From: an uncultured Pelagibacteraceae bacterium
GTDB lineage: Bacteria > Pseudomonadota > Alphaproteobacteria > Pelagibacterales > Pelagibacteraceae
Assembly: GCA_902594335.1 (NCBI GenBank)
Contig: CACJLY010000008.1
Coordinates: forward strand, 1 to 64,000
Direction: 5' to 3'
Length of the DNA stretch: 64,000 nt
Shown here: in pieces, positions 53,185-62,713 of the stretch
Numbering within the stretch: the stretch's first letter is position 1
Layout of the letters: every line of letters begins with the position of its first letter
Position numbers and translations under genes: made by a program
The notes under the pieces: generated by a model
Seen by the model: the letters and a program-made list of their open reading frames with translations, nothing else
Database searches by the model: none
Told to the model about the DNA's origin: nothing

Positions 53185-53541
53185 TTAATTCAATGCTGCT
53201 TGAGCTTTTTTAACTATAGTTTTAAATGCTTCAGGATTATCATAAGCAATTTCAGCAAGTATTTTTCTGTCAATTTTAATACCAGATTTGCTTAATCCAT
53301 TAACAAACTTGGAATAAGTCATACCTTCAGCTCTTACCCCAGCATTTATCCTTGTAATCCATAGTGATTTAAAATCTCTTTTTTTATTTCTTCTGTCTCT
53401 GTAAGCATACTGCATGGCTTTTTCCATAGCCTGTCTTGCGGCTCTTATAGTATTTTTTCTTCTTCCCCACTGACCCTTAACTGCTTTTAAAACCTTCTTG
53501 TGTTTTGCTCTACTGGTTACACCTCTTTTTACTCTAGCCAT
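53185..53541 (-). CDS. rplT: 50S ribosomal protein L20
   Basis: L20 is a primary 23S rRNA-binding assembly protein. '[19 protein letters not shown]' and '[46 protein letters not shown]' (abridged) are characteristic. The length is 118 aa. In E. coli L20 represses rpmI-rplT translation; no matching pseudoknot was identified here by eye. It starts one base after rpmI ends. Confidence 0.96.
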   Translation of the reverse strand: MARVKRGVTSRAKHKKVLKAVKGQWGRRKNTIRAARQAMEKAMQYAYRDRRNKKRDFKSLWITRINAGVRAEGMTYSKFVNGLSKSGIKIDRKILAEIAYDNPEAFKTIVKKAQAALN

Positions 53542-53542
53542 T

Positions 53543-53749
53543 TTATCCTCTTAAATTATACGGCATGTAAGATTTTACAATTTTGCTATCTTGTTTTGAT
53601 AGTACCGTAGTTCCTCTTTGCTTTCTAATCTGTGAATTAGTTCTCTTTATCATACCATGTCTTTTACCTGCTTGGGCTGTTATAACTTTTCCTCTAGCGG
53701 ATACTTTAAATCTTTTTTTTGCTGAACTTTTTGTTTTTAATTTAGGCAT
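53543..53749 (-). CDS. rpmI: 50S ribosomal protein L35
   Basis: The protein from ATG at 53749 is [20 protein letters not shown] and so on, 68 aa, the canonical L35 start; an ATG seven codons earlier (MYNPTKI) is not part of the family. '[26 protein letters not shown]' (abridged) is the conserved core. Its place between infC and rplT is standard. The 54 bases between infC and rpmI contain no obvious structure. Confidence 0.94.
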   Translation of the reverse strand: MPKLKTKSSAKKRFKVSARGKVITAQAGKRHGMIKRTNSQIRKQRGTTVLSKQDSKIVKSYMPYNLRG

Positions 53750-53803
53750 AATTTTTGTGGGGTTATACAAATATTGTTATTAATTTACAACTAGAAATAT
53801 AGC

Positions 53804-54349
53804 TTATAAAGGCTGAATAACCATGATCATTTGCTTACCATCAAACTTTGGCTGAAGTTCTACGCGTCCAATAGCTTCCATATCTATTTTTATCTTATCC
53901 ATAAGCTCATGCCCTAAACTAGAATGCTGAAGCTCTCTACCTTTGAATCTAATTGTAAATTTTACCTTGTCACCTTTTGCAATAAATTTTTGAGCATTTT
54001 TTATTTTAAATGAATAATCGTGAACTTCTGTAACCGGTCGTAATTTAATTTCTTTCAGTTCAATCTTTTTCTGTTTTTTTTTTGCTTTATTTGCTTTTTT
54101 TTGTGCATCATATTTATACTTTCCCATATCCATAATTTTACACACCGGAGGTTTTGCATTGGGAGCGATTTCGATTAAATCTAAACCTTGTTCCTTAGCT
54201 CTTCCGATTGCATCTTGTAAATTTAGAATTCCTAAATTGTCACCATCGCTTGCTATAACTTGAACATCTTGAGAAGTTATTCTTTGATTTGTTCTAGGAC
54301 CTCTAGATTTTGTTCTTCTCTGGAAATAGTTTTGTTTAAAATCTGCCAC
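53804..54349 (-). CDS. infC: Translation initiation factor IF-3
   Basis: IF-3 binds the 30S subunit and discriminates against wrong initiator codons. The N-terminal domain has 'GPRTNQRITSQDVQVIASDGDNLGILNLQDAI' (abridged), the linker is 'KANKAKKKQKKIELKEIKLRP' (abridged), and the C-domain includes 'FKIKNAQKFIAKGDKVKFTIRFKGRE' (abridged). The length is 181 aa. The start is GTG at 54349, immediately after the thrS TAA. A non-ATG start fits the known self-control of infC, although here it is GTG rather than the rare AUU of E. coli. Confidence 0.94.
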   Translation of the reverse strand: MADFKQNYFQRRTKSRGPRTNQRITSQDVQVIASDGDNLGILNLQDAIGRAKEQGLDLIEIAPNAKPPVCKIMDMGKYKYDAQKKANKAKKKQKKIELKEIKLRPVTEVHDYSFKIKNAQKFIAKGDKVKFTIRFKGRELQHSSLGHELMDKIKIDMEAIGRVELQPKFDGKQMIMVIQPL

Positions 54350-56266
54350 TTAGATTGAAGGTGCTTTATTAAGCGCAGAGTATTTTTTTAAGAATTTTTT
54401 TAAATCCATAGTTTCTTGTTTTTTAGAATCCAATCTTCTAATAGTTACGGTGTTACTGTCAACTTCTTTTTTTCCACATATTAGTAACATTGGTACTTTA
54501 GTTAATGAATGTTCCCTAATTTTATAATTTAAATTATGATTTTTTAAATCCACTTCAGAAGAAACCCCTACTTTTTTTAACTGACTATTTACTTCTTTTG
54601 CGTAATCATCAAAATCACTCGAAATAGGGATTACTATTGTTTGTACTGGACAAAGCCAAAAAGGTAATTTCCCTGAATAATTTTCAATTAAAATTCCAAT
54701 AAATCTTTCCAAAGATCCAAATAATGCCCTATGTAACATAACAGGAACTTTTTTGTTTCCATCACTATCAACAAATGAAGCACCTAATCTACCTGGTAAG
54801 TTTAAATCAACTTGTAAAGTTCCACATTGCCAATCCCTTCTAATCGCATCTCTTAAAACAAATTCTATTTTTGGTCCATAAAAAGCACCTTCACCCTTGT
54901 TAATGGAATATTCTAAATTTGTTGCTTTAATTGCTTCTAATAGAGCAGCTTCTGATTTATCCCATACTTGATCATCACCAACTCTTAATTCTGGTCTGTC
55001 AGAATATTTTAATATTACATCTTCAAACCCTAAATCCTTGTAAATTTCTAAAATTAAATTAGTTACAGTCAAACATTCTTGCGTAATTTGTTCTTCAGTG
55101 CAAAAAATATGTGCATCATCTTGCGTAAAAGCTCTAACTCTTAACAGTCCATGAAGAGCTCCAGATGGTTCATACCTATGAACCTTTCCAAATTCAGACA
55201 TTTTAAGAGGTAAATCTCTATAACTTTTCAAGCCTTGATTAAAAACCTGAACACAACCAGGACAGTTCATTGGTTTTATAGCAAATACTTTTTCATCAGG
55301 TGTAGTAGATGTATACATATTCGCTCCAAATTTTTCCCAGTGGCCTGATTTCTCCCAAAGGGAGCGATCTAATATTTCTGGAGTATTTATTTCCTGATAT
55401 CCTGCAGTCTCCTGTTTCATTCTCATATAAGAAATAAGTTTTTGGAATAAGTTCCATCCTTTTTGATGCCAAAATACTGAACCAGGGCTTTCTTCTCTGA
55501 AATGAAATAAATCCATTTCTCTTCCAATTTTTCTATGATCTCTTTTTTCTGCTTCTTCTATTCTATTTAAATAATCATCTAAATCTTTTTGCGTAGACCA
55601 ACTAGTACCATAAACTCTTTGCAACATCTCATTATTAGAGTCGCCTCTCCAATAAGCACCTGAGACTTTTGTTAATTTAAAATATTTACCAATTTTACCA
55701 GTTGAACTTAAATGAGGCCCTCTGCATAAATCATGCCAATTTCCATGAAAATATAAGGACACATCTTCACCTTCTGGAATGCTTTCTATTATCTCAGCTT
55801 TATATATTTCTCCTTTTTTTTTAAAATGTTCAATTGCATCATTTCTTTTCCAAACCTCTCTGTAAGTTTTTTCATCTCGATCTACAATTTCTTTCATTTT
55901 GTTTTCAATTTTTTCTAAATCTTCTGTTGTAAAAGGTTCTTTTCTTGCAAAATCGTAATAAAACCCATCTTCAATAACTGGTCCTATTGTAACTTGTGTC
56001 CCTGGAAATAATTCTTGAACTGCCATAGCGAGTATGTGAGCAGTATCATGTCTTATAGTTTCTAAACCTTCTTTGTCTTTTGATGTAAATATCTTAATTG
56101 AAGAATCTTTATTAATACTATGATTTAAATCTTTTAATTCTCCATCAACACTTATTAATAAAGCTTGCTTTGATAGAGACTTGCTAATTTTTTCTGCAAC
56201 TTCAAACCCTGAAATACTTTTTTCAAAATTAATTTTTTTTCCGTCTGGTAATGTAATATCTGGCAT
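54350..56266 (-). CDS. thrS: Threonyl-tRNA synthetase
   Basis: ThrRS charges tRNA-Thr and edits Ser-tRNA-Thr. An N-terminal TGS domain (residues 1-62) is followed by the editing domain with 'RHDTAHILAMAVQELFPG' (HxxxH) and the later 'CRGPHLSSTG' Cys motif. The class II core has 'MNCPGCVQVFNQ' (catalytic zinc Cys), 'EFGKVHRYEPSGALHGLLRVRAFTQDDAHIF' (abridged), and motif 3 'PVMLHRALFGSLERFIGIL'. The anticodon-binding domain ends the protein. The length is 638 aa. A cognate tRNA-Thr with unusual loops is at 26730-26804. It starts sharing one base with the glycosyltransferase stop. Confidence 0.95.
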   Translation of the reverse strand: MPDITLPDGKKINFEKSISGFEVAEKISKSLSKQALLISVDGELKDLNHSINKDSSIKIFTSKDKEGLETIRHDTAHILAMAVQELFPGTQVTIGPVIEDGFYYDFARKEPFTTEDLEKIENKMKEIVDRDEKTYREVWKRNDAIEHFKKKGEIYKAEIIESIPEGEDVSLYFHGNWHDLCRGPHLSSTGKIGKYFKLTKVSGAYWRGDSNNEMLQRVYGTSWSTQKDLDDYLNRIEEAEKRDHRKIGREMDLFHFREESPGSVFWHQKGWNLFQKLISYMRMKQETAGYQEINTPEILDRSLWEKSGHWEKFGANMYTSTTPDEKVFAIKPMNCPGCVQVFNQGLKSYRDLPLKMSEFGKVHRYEPSGALHGLLRVRAFTQDDAHIFCTEEQITQECLTVTNLILEIYKDLGFEDVILKYSDRPELRVGDDQVWDKSEAALLEAIKATNLEYSINKGEGAFYGPKIEFVLRDAIRRDWQCGTLQVDLNLPGRLGASFVDSDGNKKVPVMLHRALFGSLERFIGILIENYSGKLPFWLCPVQTIVIPISSDFDDYAKEVNSQLKKVGVSSEVDLKNHNLNYKIREHSLTKVPMLLICGKKEVDSNTVTIRRLDSKKQETMDLKKFLKKYSALNKAPSI

Positions 56267-57420
56267 TAATTAAATAATTTTTTGTATTCTGAATAAGTAG
56301 AAAAACACATTTTTTCAACATTAAATTTTTTTACTACATTTTCTCTTCCATTATTACCAATTTTACTGATTTCATGGGGGTCCATATTCATTACTTTAAT
56401 TATTTTTTCAGATAATTCATCAGAGTTTCCTGCATCAAATAAAATACCAGTTTTTCCATCTATTATAGTTTCATTAGATCCGCCTAAGTTACTCGCTATT
56501 ATCATTTTTTGCATAGATTGTGCTTCTACTGATACTCTGCCAAATGCTTCTGGTTCTATTGATGCAGAAATAATGATATCTGAAATTTTGTAGGCCAATG
56601 GCATATTTTTACAATGGTCGATAAATCTGATTTGTTTTGTAAGTCTGTATTGTTCGACAAGTCTAGTAAGTTTTTTTTTGTAAAGGTCTCGGCCTTGATC
56701 ATTACCAAGAATAACGGCAATGAAAGCATCGTTGCCTAATTGAATATTTACTTTATTTAAAGCTTCTAAAAACATTTCTTGTCCTTTCCAAGCAGTAAGT
56801 CTTCCAGGTAATAAAATTATTTTTTTGCCAACAATTAAATTCCATGACTTGGATAAGTTATCTTCATCATTTTCAAGAGTTGTAGATGAATCATAATAGT
56901 CTGTATTAATTCCACGAAAAATTGAGAGTAACTTTTTTTTATCTGATAAGTACTCTGAATAGTTTTCTTTTATGTGTGAAAATATAAAATTTGATCCTGC
57001 AATAATTAAATCTGATCTAACCATAACAGAATTATAAAATTTTTTTATATTACTTTTGAAATTATATGTTCCATGGAAAGTGGTAACAAATTTTCTTCTA
57101 GTAATTTTTGTTGCAACCAAACATGACCAAGCTGGAGCTCTACTTCTTGCATGGACGATATTTATTCCATTTATTAAAATAATAATTGAAATAATGATTG
57201 AATTAATAAGTATGAGAAAGGGGTTTTTAGATTGAACTGGGAGTCTAATGACTTTAACTTTTTTTTTATCTACAAATTTTAATAATTCACCACCACTTGT
57301 TATCAAATACGATCCAACATTATTTTCTGTTAAATAATGGGCAATATCAAAACAACCAGTTTCAGCTCCACCGTAACCTAGTTTAGGAATTACTTGTAGG
57401 ACTTTTATTTTAGACTGCAT
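56266..57420 (-). CDS. Glycosyltransferase family 4 protein
   Basis: This is a GT-B fold retaining glycosyltransferase (384 aa). 'VLQVIPKLGYGGAETGCFDIAHYL' (abridged) is the N-terminal glycine-rich acceptor loop; 'KIILLPGRLTAWKGQEMFLEAL' (abridged) starts the C-terminal donor-binding domain; and 'EPEAFGRVSVEAQSMQKMIIASNLGG' (abridged) has the EX7E motif. A hydrophobic stretch near residues 68-84 suggests membrane association. It probably builds LPS or another surface glycan; the donor sugar is not deducible. It overlaps the thrS start by one base and is divergent from the alpha/beta hydrolase. Confidence 0.85.
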   Translation of the reverse strand: MQSKIKVLQVIPKLGYGGAETGCFDIAHYLTENNVGSYLITSGGELLKFVDKKKVKVIRLPVQSKNPFLILINSIIISIIILINGINIVHARSRAPAWSCLVATKITRRKFVTTFHGTYNFKSNIKKFYNSVMVRSDLIIAGSNFIFSHIKENYSEYLSDKKKLLSIFRGINTDYYDSSTTLENDEDNLSKSWNLIVGKKIILLPGRLTAWKGQEMFLEALNKVNIQLGNDAFIAVILGNDQGRDLYKKKLTRLVEQYRLTKQIRFIDHCKNMPLAYKISDIIISASIEPEAFGRVSVEAQSMQKMIIASNLGGSNETIIDGKTGILFDAGNSDELSEKIIKVMNMDPHEISKIGNNGRENVVKKFNVEKMCFSTYSEYKKLFN

Positions 57421-57448
57421 GTGGTAATAATATTATATACTTAGTCAA

Positions 57449-57454
57449 TATAAT
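57449..57454 (+). promoter_or_regulatory. Candidate -10 element for the alpha/beta hydrolase gene
   Basis: A perfect TATAAT stands 8 bases before the ATG at 57463 within the 42-base divergent gap. If used, transcription would start at or next to the ATG, giving a leaderless mRNA. No -35 box of quality was seen. Confidence 0.3.
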
Positions 57455-57462
57455 TACTTTAT

Positions 57463-58224
57463 ATGAAAAAATATAAATTTCTAAGAATTTCTAAATATAA
57501 AAAACTAAGATATATTGCAAATAATTATAAAAAAAATCTTTACGTAGTTTTTTTACCTGGTTTCGCATCCGATATTGATGGGGATAAACCAATGAAATTT
57601 TTAAAATTTGCCATTCAAAATAAACTTGGATTTTTAGCTCTGGAATACTTTGGTCATGGGAGATCATCAGGAGAATTCACAAGAGGCAACATCACTAAAT
57701 GGTCAAATGACGCAAGAATTACAATAAGTAAAATAGTTAAAAAGAATGATTTTATAATAATTGGATCCAGCATGGGTGGCTGGATTTCTTTGTTAATGCA
57801 TAGATATTACAGTTCACAAATTAAAGGTTTTTTAGGGATTGGATCTGCTCCTGAATTTCTTACAAGAATTATGTGGAAAAAATTTCCAAAAAAAACAAAA
57901 AGTGAAATTTTAAAAAAAGGTATCTCAAAAATTAAAAATGGTGATTATGAGTATTTAATAACAAAACAGCTAATTTTAGATGGTAAAAAAACCAGCAATA
58001 AAGTTCTTAACAGAAAATTATATAATAAAAATCCTGTAACTATGGTTCATGGGCAGAAGGATGAGGTGGTTCCAGTAATGTATTCAAGAAAAGTTTTAAA
58101 AATTTTTCCTAATGCAGAAAAAAAACTACTAGTAATAAAAAATGGAGATCATAGCCTTTCTTCAAAAAAAAATTTAAATATTATTTGCAAAGAGTTAAAA
58201 TCTATAATCAAAAAAGTTAACTAG
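57463..58224 (+). CDS. Alpha/beta hydrolase (ABHD10-like serine esterase)
   Basis: This cytoplasmic serine hydrolase has 253 aa. 'VVFLPGFASDIDGDKPMKFL' is the oxyanion strand; 'LEYFGHGRSSGEF' follows. The nucleophile elbow is 'IGSSMGGWISLLM' (Ser in GSSMG), the acid is in 'VHGQKDEVVPV' (Asp), and the base is in 'NGDHSLS' (His). This order matches the palmitoyl thioesterase/ABHD10 group, so a deacylase or carboxylesterase activity is likely; the substrate is unknown. The gene stands alone between a divergent glycosyltransferase and convergent gltB (8-base stop overlap). Confidence 0.8.
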   Translation: MKKYKFLRISKYKKLRYIANNYKKNLYVVFLPGFASDIDGDKPMKFLKFAIQNKLGFLALEYFGHGRSSGEFTRGNITKWSNDARITISKIVKKNDFIIIGSSMGGWISLLMHRYYSSQIKGFLGIGSAPEFLTRIMWKKFPKKTKSEILKKGISKIKNGDYEYLITKQLILDGKKTSNKVLNRKLYNKNPVTMVHGQKDEVVPVMYSRKVLKIFPNAEKKLLVIKNGDHSLSSKKNLNIICKELKSIIKKVN

Positions 58225-61200
58225 CTTTTCCAACTAAACTTTTATTTGTAATGGGGTTTTCTAATTTATTTAACATTTCTTTAGGACAAACTTGTAAGAA
58301 ATTTTTAATTTCATCGTCAAAATTTTCAATAATCTGTGATGATAAATTAGAATTAGTTTCCTCATTGTGTTTTAAAACTAAATCTTTTAAATAGTTTATC
58401 CAGTATTCTGTCTCAGGCGTTTGCCAAACTATTGTTTCAGGATTAGCTTTTTTTTCAAATTGACTTTTTGGATCATATATAAATGCCATACCTCCAGTCA
58501 TTCCTGCTCCAAAATTATCGCCTACCTCTCCCAATATGACTATAGAACCTCCCGTCATATACTCACATCCATTTGAGTCACAACCTTCTATAACTGCGGT
58601 AGCACCTGAGTTTCTGACTGCAAACCTTTCACCTGCTTGTCCTGCTGCAAAAAGATATCCTGATGTTGCTCCATACAGTACTGTATTTCCTATAATAGTA
58701 TTCTCATTTGAAATTAAATTACTCTCATCTTGAAGTTTAATTATAATAGATGCACCTGAAAGACCCTTTGCAACATAATCATTAGCATCACCTTTTAATA
58801 TCAATTTAAGTCCTTTCACACCAAAGGCACCAAAAGATTGACCAGCAGAACCTTTGAAATTTATAGCAAAAGTATTTTCCTCTAATTTATTATTTCCAAA
58901 TTTTTTATAAAGGTTATAAGAAATTCTTGTTCCAACTGCCCTATCTGTGTTTTCGATTGCATAAATGTTTTCTAAAGGCAATTTTCTATTAATTAAACTT
59001 TCTATCTCAGGCCAAATTTTTTGGTCCAAAGTATCTGGAACTTCATTTATTATTGGAGTTTCACAATATCTTTTATTAGTGCCAGAGTCAGCTTGAACAA
59101 ACAAAGGATTTAAATCTAGGTCATCTAAATTTGGTGATCCTTTACTGACTTGTCTTAGTAAATCTGTTCTTCCGATTACTTCATTTAAATTTTTAAATCC
59201 TAAACTTGATAAAATTTCTCTAACTTCTTGAGCTATAAAAGAAAATAGATTTACTATTTTATCTGGAGTGCCAGTAAATTTTTTTCTTAATTCATCATCT
59301 TGAGTACAAACTCCAACTGGACACGTATTAGAATGACATTGTCTCACCATAATACAACCCATTGCAACTAGCGCTGTTGTTGCTACGCCAAATTCTTCGG
59401 CTCCCATCATTGCAGCTATTACAACGTCTCTTCCTGTTTTAATTCCTCCATCTGTTCTTAATGTAACTAGATGTCTTAATTTGTTTAAAGTTAATACTTG
59501 GTTTGCCTCTGTTAGTCCCATTTCCCAAGGAATACCAACATATTTAACACTTGTTTGTGGAGTGGCACCTGTCCCACCATTATGACCTGAAATTAAAATT
59601 ATGTCTGCTTTTGCTTTAGCAACACCTGCAGCAATAGTTCCTATACCTGAAGAGGCAACTAACTTTACACCAACTCTTGCCTTTGGATTAATCTGCTTTA
59701 AGTCGTAAATAAGTTGAGCTAAGTCTTCAATTGAGTAAATATCGTGATGTGGTGGTGGCGATATTAAGGTTACGCCAGGAGTAGAATGTCTTAATCTTGC
59801 AATTTCCTCTGTTACTTTAAATCCTGGTAATTGACCACCTTCTCCAGGTTTTGCTCCTTGGGCAATTTTAATTTCAATCTCATTACAATTATTTAAATAG
59901 TTAATAGTTACTCCAAATCTTGCAGAAGCAATTTGTTTTACTCTAGAATTTGCGCTATCTCCATTATCTAATACTTTAAATCTCTCTTCATCTTCTCCCC
60001 CTTCTCCACTACATGAAGCTCCTTTAATTCTGTTCATTCCCATGGCAAGTGTTTCGTGTGCTTCTTTTGATAACGCTCCATGAGACATACTTCCACTTCC
60101 AAATCTTTTCATGATTTCAGTTATTGGCTCAACTTGATCAATATCAATTGACTGTTGATTTTTAAAATCGATTAAATCTCTTAAACTAATTGGTTTTAAA
60201 CCATAAATACCTTTAGTATATTTTTTATAAGTTTCATATGAATTTGAGCCTACAGCTGCTTGTAAAAGATGAATTAATTTTCCTTGATATTGATGAGTTT
60301 CACCATTTTTTCTATATCTGTAAATTCCACCTATTGGTAAAATATTAGAGTGAATATCAAATGCATCTTTATGTATAGATCTTATTTTTTTTTCAATACC
60401 AGTTAAACCTATTCCAGAAATTTTAGATAATACTCCTGGAAAATAATCTTTTACAATTGTTCTGCTCAATCCAACAGTTTCAAAATTACATCCACCTCTA
60501 TATGAACTTAAAACTGAAATGCCCATCTTTGACATTATTTTTAATAGTCCAAGATTTACTGATTTTATATATCTACTCACGCACTCATCAAATGAGAAAT
60601 TCCCAAAAAGCTTTTTTGAATATCTTTGATATAAACTATCAAATGCTAAGTAAGGATTGACAGTTGTTGCTCCAACACCTATTAATGTTGCAAATGAATG
60701 AGTATCTAGAGCATCTCCTGTTTGTACATTAATTGATGCATAGCCTCTTAAGCCTAATTTTATTAAATGAGTATTTATTGCACCAATACATAGCAACATT
60801 GGCATTGGTAATTTTGTTTCAGATATATTTTTATCAGACAAAATAAGTTGAGTATTACCCTCTCTAACTGCTTTTTCAGCGTTATTTTTTAATAATTCAA
60901 TAGCCTCTTCTAAAGTTTGATCAGTATTAAATGTGCAATCTAAAATTTTATAATTATCTCCAAAATAATTTATAAATTTTTCAAACTGGGTGTTTGATAA
61001 AATTGGACTATCTAAAACATAAATATTTTCCTCTGTAAGATTAGAAAAATCTAGTATGTTTCCTAAATTTCCAAACCTAGTTTTCAAGCTCATCACCTTA
61101 TTCTCTCTAAGTGAATCGATAGGGGGATTGGTTACCTGACTAAAATTCTGTCTAAAAAAATGATAAAGAGGCCTATATTTATCAGATAAAACTGCAAGGG

Positions 61201-62713
61201 GAGTGTCATCTCCCATAGACCCAGTTGCTTCTTTAGCATCCTCAGCCATAGGATGTAGAATTAACTCCAAGTCCTCAAGACTATAACCAAAACAATGTTG
61301 AATCTTTTTTAAATCAGTACCTAAAAACTCACTTTTTTCATTTTCTATAGTTAATGATTTATCTAATTCAATTATTTGATTATTGAAGTGTTTGTATTCT
61401 TTAGACAAATAGTTTTTTATTTGATTGTTTGTATAAACTTTTCCTTTTTCAATTCTTACTCCTAATATTTCACCTGGTCCCAATCTTCCCTTTGAAACAA
61501 TTTTCTTCTCATTTAGGTCGATCATTCCTGTCTCAGAACCTGCAAACAAAAGTTTATCTCTTGTGATGGTATATCTGAGAGGTCTTAGTCCATTTCTATC
61601 ACTACCTACAATAACCCACTCATTATCAGTTGCAGCTATAGCAGCAGGTCCATCCCATGGTTCCATTGTACTATTTAAAAAGTTAAAAAGTTGTTGATGA
61701 TCTTTTGGAAGGACTTTACTTTTCTTTGACCAAGCATCTGGTATTAGCATAAGTTTCGCTAAAGGTGCTGAATGTCCAGAAATATTTAATAATTCAAACA
61801 CATTGTCTAATGATGCAGAATCAGAATTACCAGCAGGGATAACCGGTTTTAAATTTTCCATATCATCAAACAATGGACTAAACATTTCCTGTTCGTGAAT
61901 TCTCATCCAATTAATATTTCCTTTTAAAGTGTTTATCTCTCCATTGTGAGCAATTGATCTAAAAGGTTGAGCTAAATCCCAACTTGGAGCGGTGTTAGTA
62001 GAAAATCTTTGATGGAAAATTGCATAACGTGAAATGAAACGCTCATCTTTTAAATCTGGATAAAAATCAGATAAAGATTCCGCTAAAAACATTCCTTTAT
62101 AAATTATTGATTTCGAGCTGAATGAACAAATATAAAAATTGTTTAATTGATTTCTAAAAGCTTCCTTTTCAATTTTTCTTCGAGTTTCATAAAGAGTTCT
62201 TTCTAAATCTTTACCATGAATTGACTTATCATTGTGAGTAAAAAGAACTTGTGTAATCTCAGGTCTAGTTTGTTCTGCCTTTTCTCCTAAAACAGAAGGA
62301 TCCACAGGTACTTGTCTCCATCCATAAATATTAAAATTCTTTTTTGTTAATTCACTTTCTACAATTGATCTGCATTGCTCTTGTCCCCCAAAGTCATTTC
62401 TTGGCAAGAAAATCATTCCCACACATAAATCTGAGTTATCGTGCTCATGACCTGTTATTTCAATTTTTTCCACAAAGAAATCATTTGGTATTTCAATATG
62501 AATACCTGCTCCGTCACCAGTTTTACCGTCTGCATCAATTGCACCTCTATGCCATACAGCTTTTAGAGCCTCAATACCGTATTCGACTACTTTTCTTGAT
62601 TTTAGACCCTCAGTTGATGCAACAAGGCCCACTCCACATGCATCATGCTCCATAGTTTCATCATAAACATAATTTTTTTTTAAAAGTTTACGATTTTTGT
62701 TTTGGATATCCAT
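58217..62713 (-). CDS. gltB: Glutamate synthase (NADPH) large chain
   Basis: GltB transfers the amide of glutamine to 2-oxoglutarate. A 25-residue propeptide precedes Cys26 in 'EHDACGVGLVAS', the N-terminal nucleophile of the glutaminase domain (about 26-430). The central and FMN-binding synthase domains follow ('GEGGEDEERFKVLDNGDSANS', 'AQGAKPGEGGQLPG', 'ISPPPHHDIYSIEDL', 'GGTGATPQ', partly abridged). The 3Fe-4S ligands are in 'CIMVRQCHSNTCPVGVC'. The C-terminal beta-helix (GXGXG) domain begins near 1230. The length of 1,498 aa is normal. It overlaps gltD by one base. Confidence 0.97.
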   Translation of the reverse strand: MDIQNKNRKLLKKNYVYDETMEHDACGVGLVASTEGLKSRKVVEYGIEALKAVWHRGAIDADGKTGDGAGIHIEIPNDFFVEKIEITGHEHDNSDLCVGMIFLPRNDFGGQEQCRSIVESELTKKNFNIYGWRQVPVDPSVLGEKAEQTRPEITQVLFTHNDKSIHGKDLERTLYETRRKIEKEAFRNQLNNFYICSFSSKSIIYKGMFLAESLSDFYPDLKDERFISRYAIFHQRFSTNTAPSWDLAQPFRSIAHNGEINTLKGNINWMRIHEQEMFSPLFDDMENLKPVIPAGNSDSASLDNVFELLNISGHSAPLAKLMLIPDAWSKKSKVLPKDHQQLFNFLNSTMEPWDGPAAIAATDNEWVIVGSDRNGLRPLRYTITRDKLLFAGSETGMIDLNEKKIVSKGRLGPGEILGVRIEKGKVYTNNQIKNYLSKEYKHFNNQIIELDKSLTIENEKSEFLGTDLKKIQHCFGYSLEDLELILHPMAEDAKEATGSMGDDTPLAVLSDKYRPLYHFFRQNFSQVTNPPIDSLRENKVMSLKTRFGNLGNILDFSNLTEENIYVLDSPILSNTQFEKFINYFGDNYKILDCTFNTDQTLEEAIELLKNNAEKAVREGNTQLILSDKNISETKLPMPMLLCIGAINTHLIKLGLRGYASINVQTGDALDTHSFATLIGVGATTVNPYLAFDSLYQRYSKKLFGNFSFDECVSRYIKSVNLGLLKIMSKMGISVLSSYRGGCNFETVGLSRTIVKDYFPGVLSKISGIGLTGIEKKIRSIHKDAFDIHSNILPIGGIYRYRKNGETHQYQGKLIHLLQAAVGSNSYETYKKYTKGIYGLKPISLRDLIDFKNQQSIDIDQVEPITEIMKRFGSGSMSHGALSKEAHETLAMGMNRIKGASCSGEGGEDEERFKVLDNGDSANSRVKQIASARFGVTINYLNNCNEIEIKIAQGAKPGEGGQLPGFKVTEEIARLRHSTPGVTLISPPPHHDIYSIEDLAQLIYDLKQINPKARVGVKLVASSGIGTIAAGVAKAKADIILISGHNGGTGATPQTSVKYVGIPWEMGLTEANQVLTLNKLRHLVTLRTDGGIKTGRDVVIAAMMGAEEFGVATTALVAMGCIMVRQCHSNTCPVGVCTQDDELRKKFTGTPDKIVNLFSFIAQEVREILSSLGFKNLNEVIGRTDLLRQVSKGSPNLDDLDLNPLFVQADSGTNKRYCETPIINEVPDTLDQKIWPEIESLINRKLPLENIYAIENTDRAVGTRISYNLYKKFGNNKLEENTFAINFKGSAGQSFGAFGVKGLKLILKGDANDYVAKGLSGASIIIKLQDESNLISNENTIIGNTVLYGATSGYLFAAGQAGERFAVRNSGATAVIEGCDSNGCEYMTGGSIVILGEVGDNFGAGMTGGMAFIYDPKSQFEKKANPETIVWQTPETEYWINYLKDLVLKHNEETNSNLSSQIIENFDDEIKNFLQVCPKEMLNKLENPITNKSLVGKAS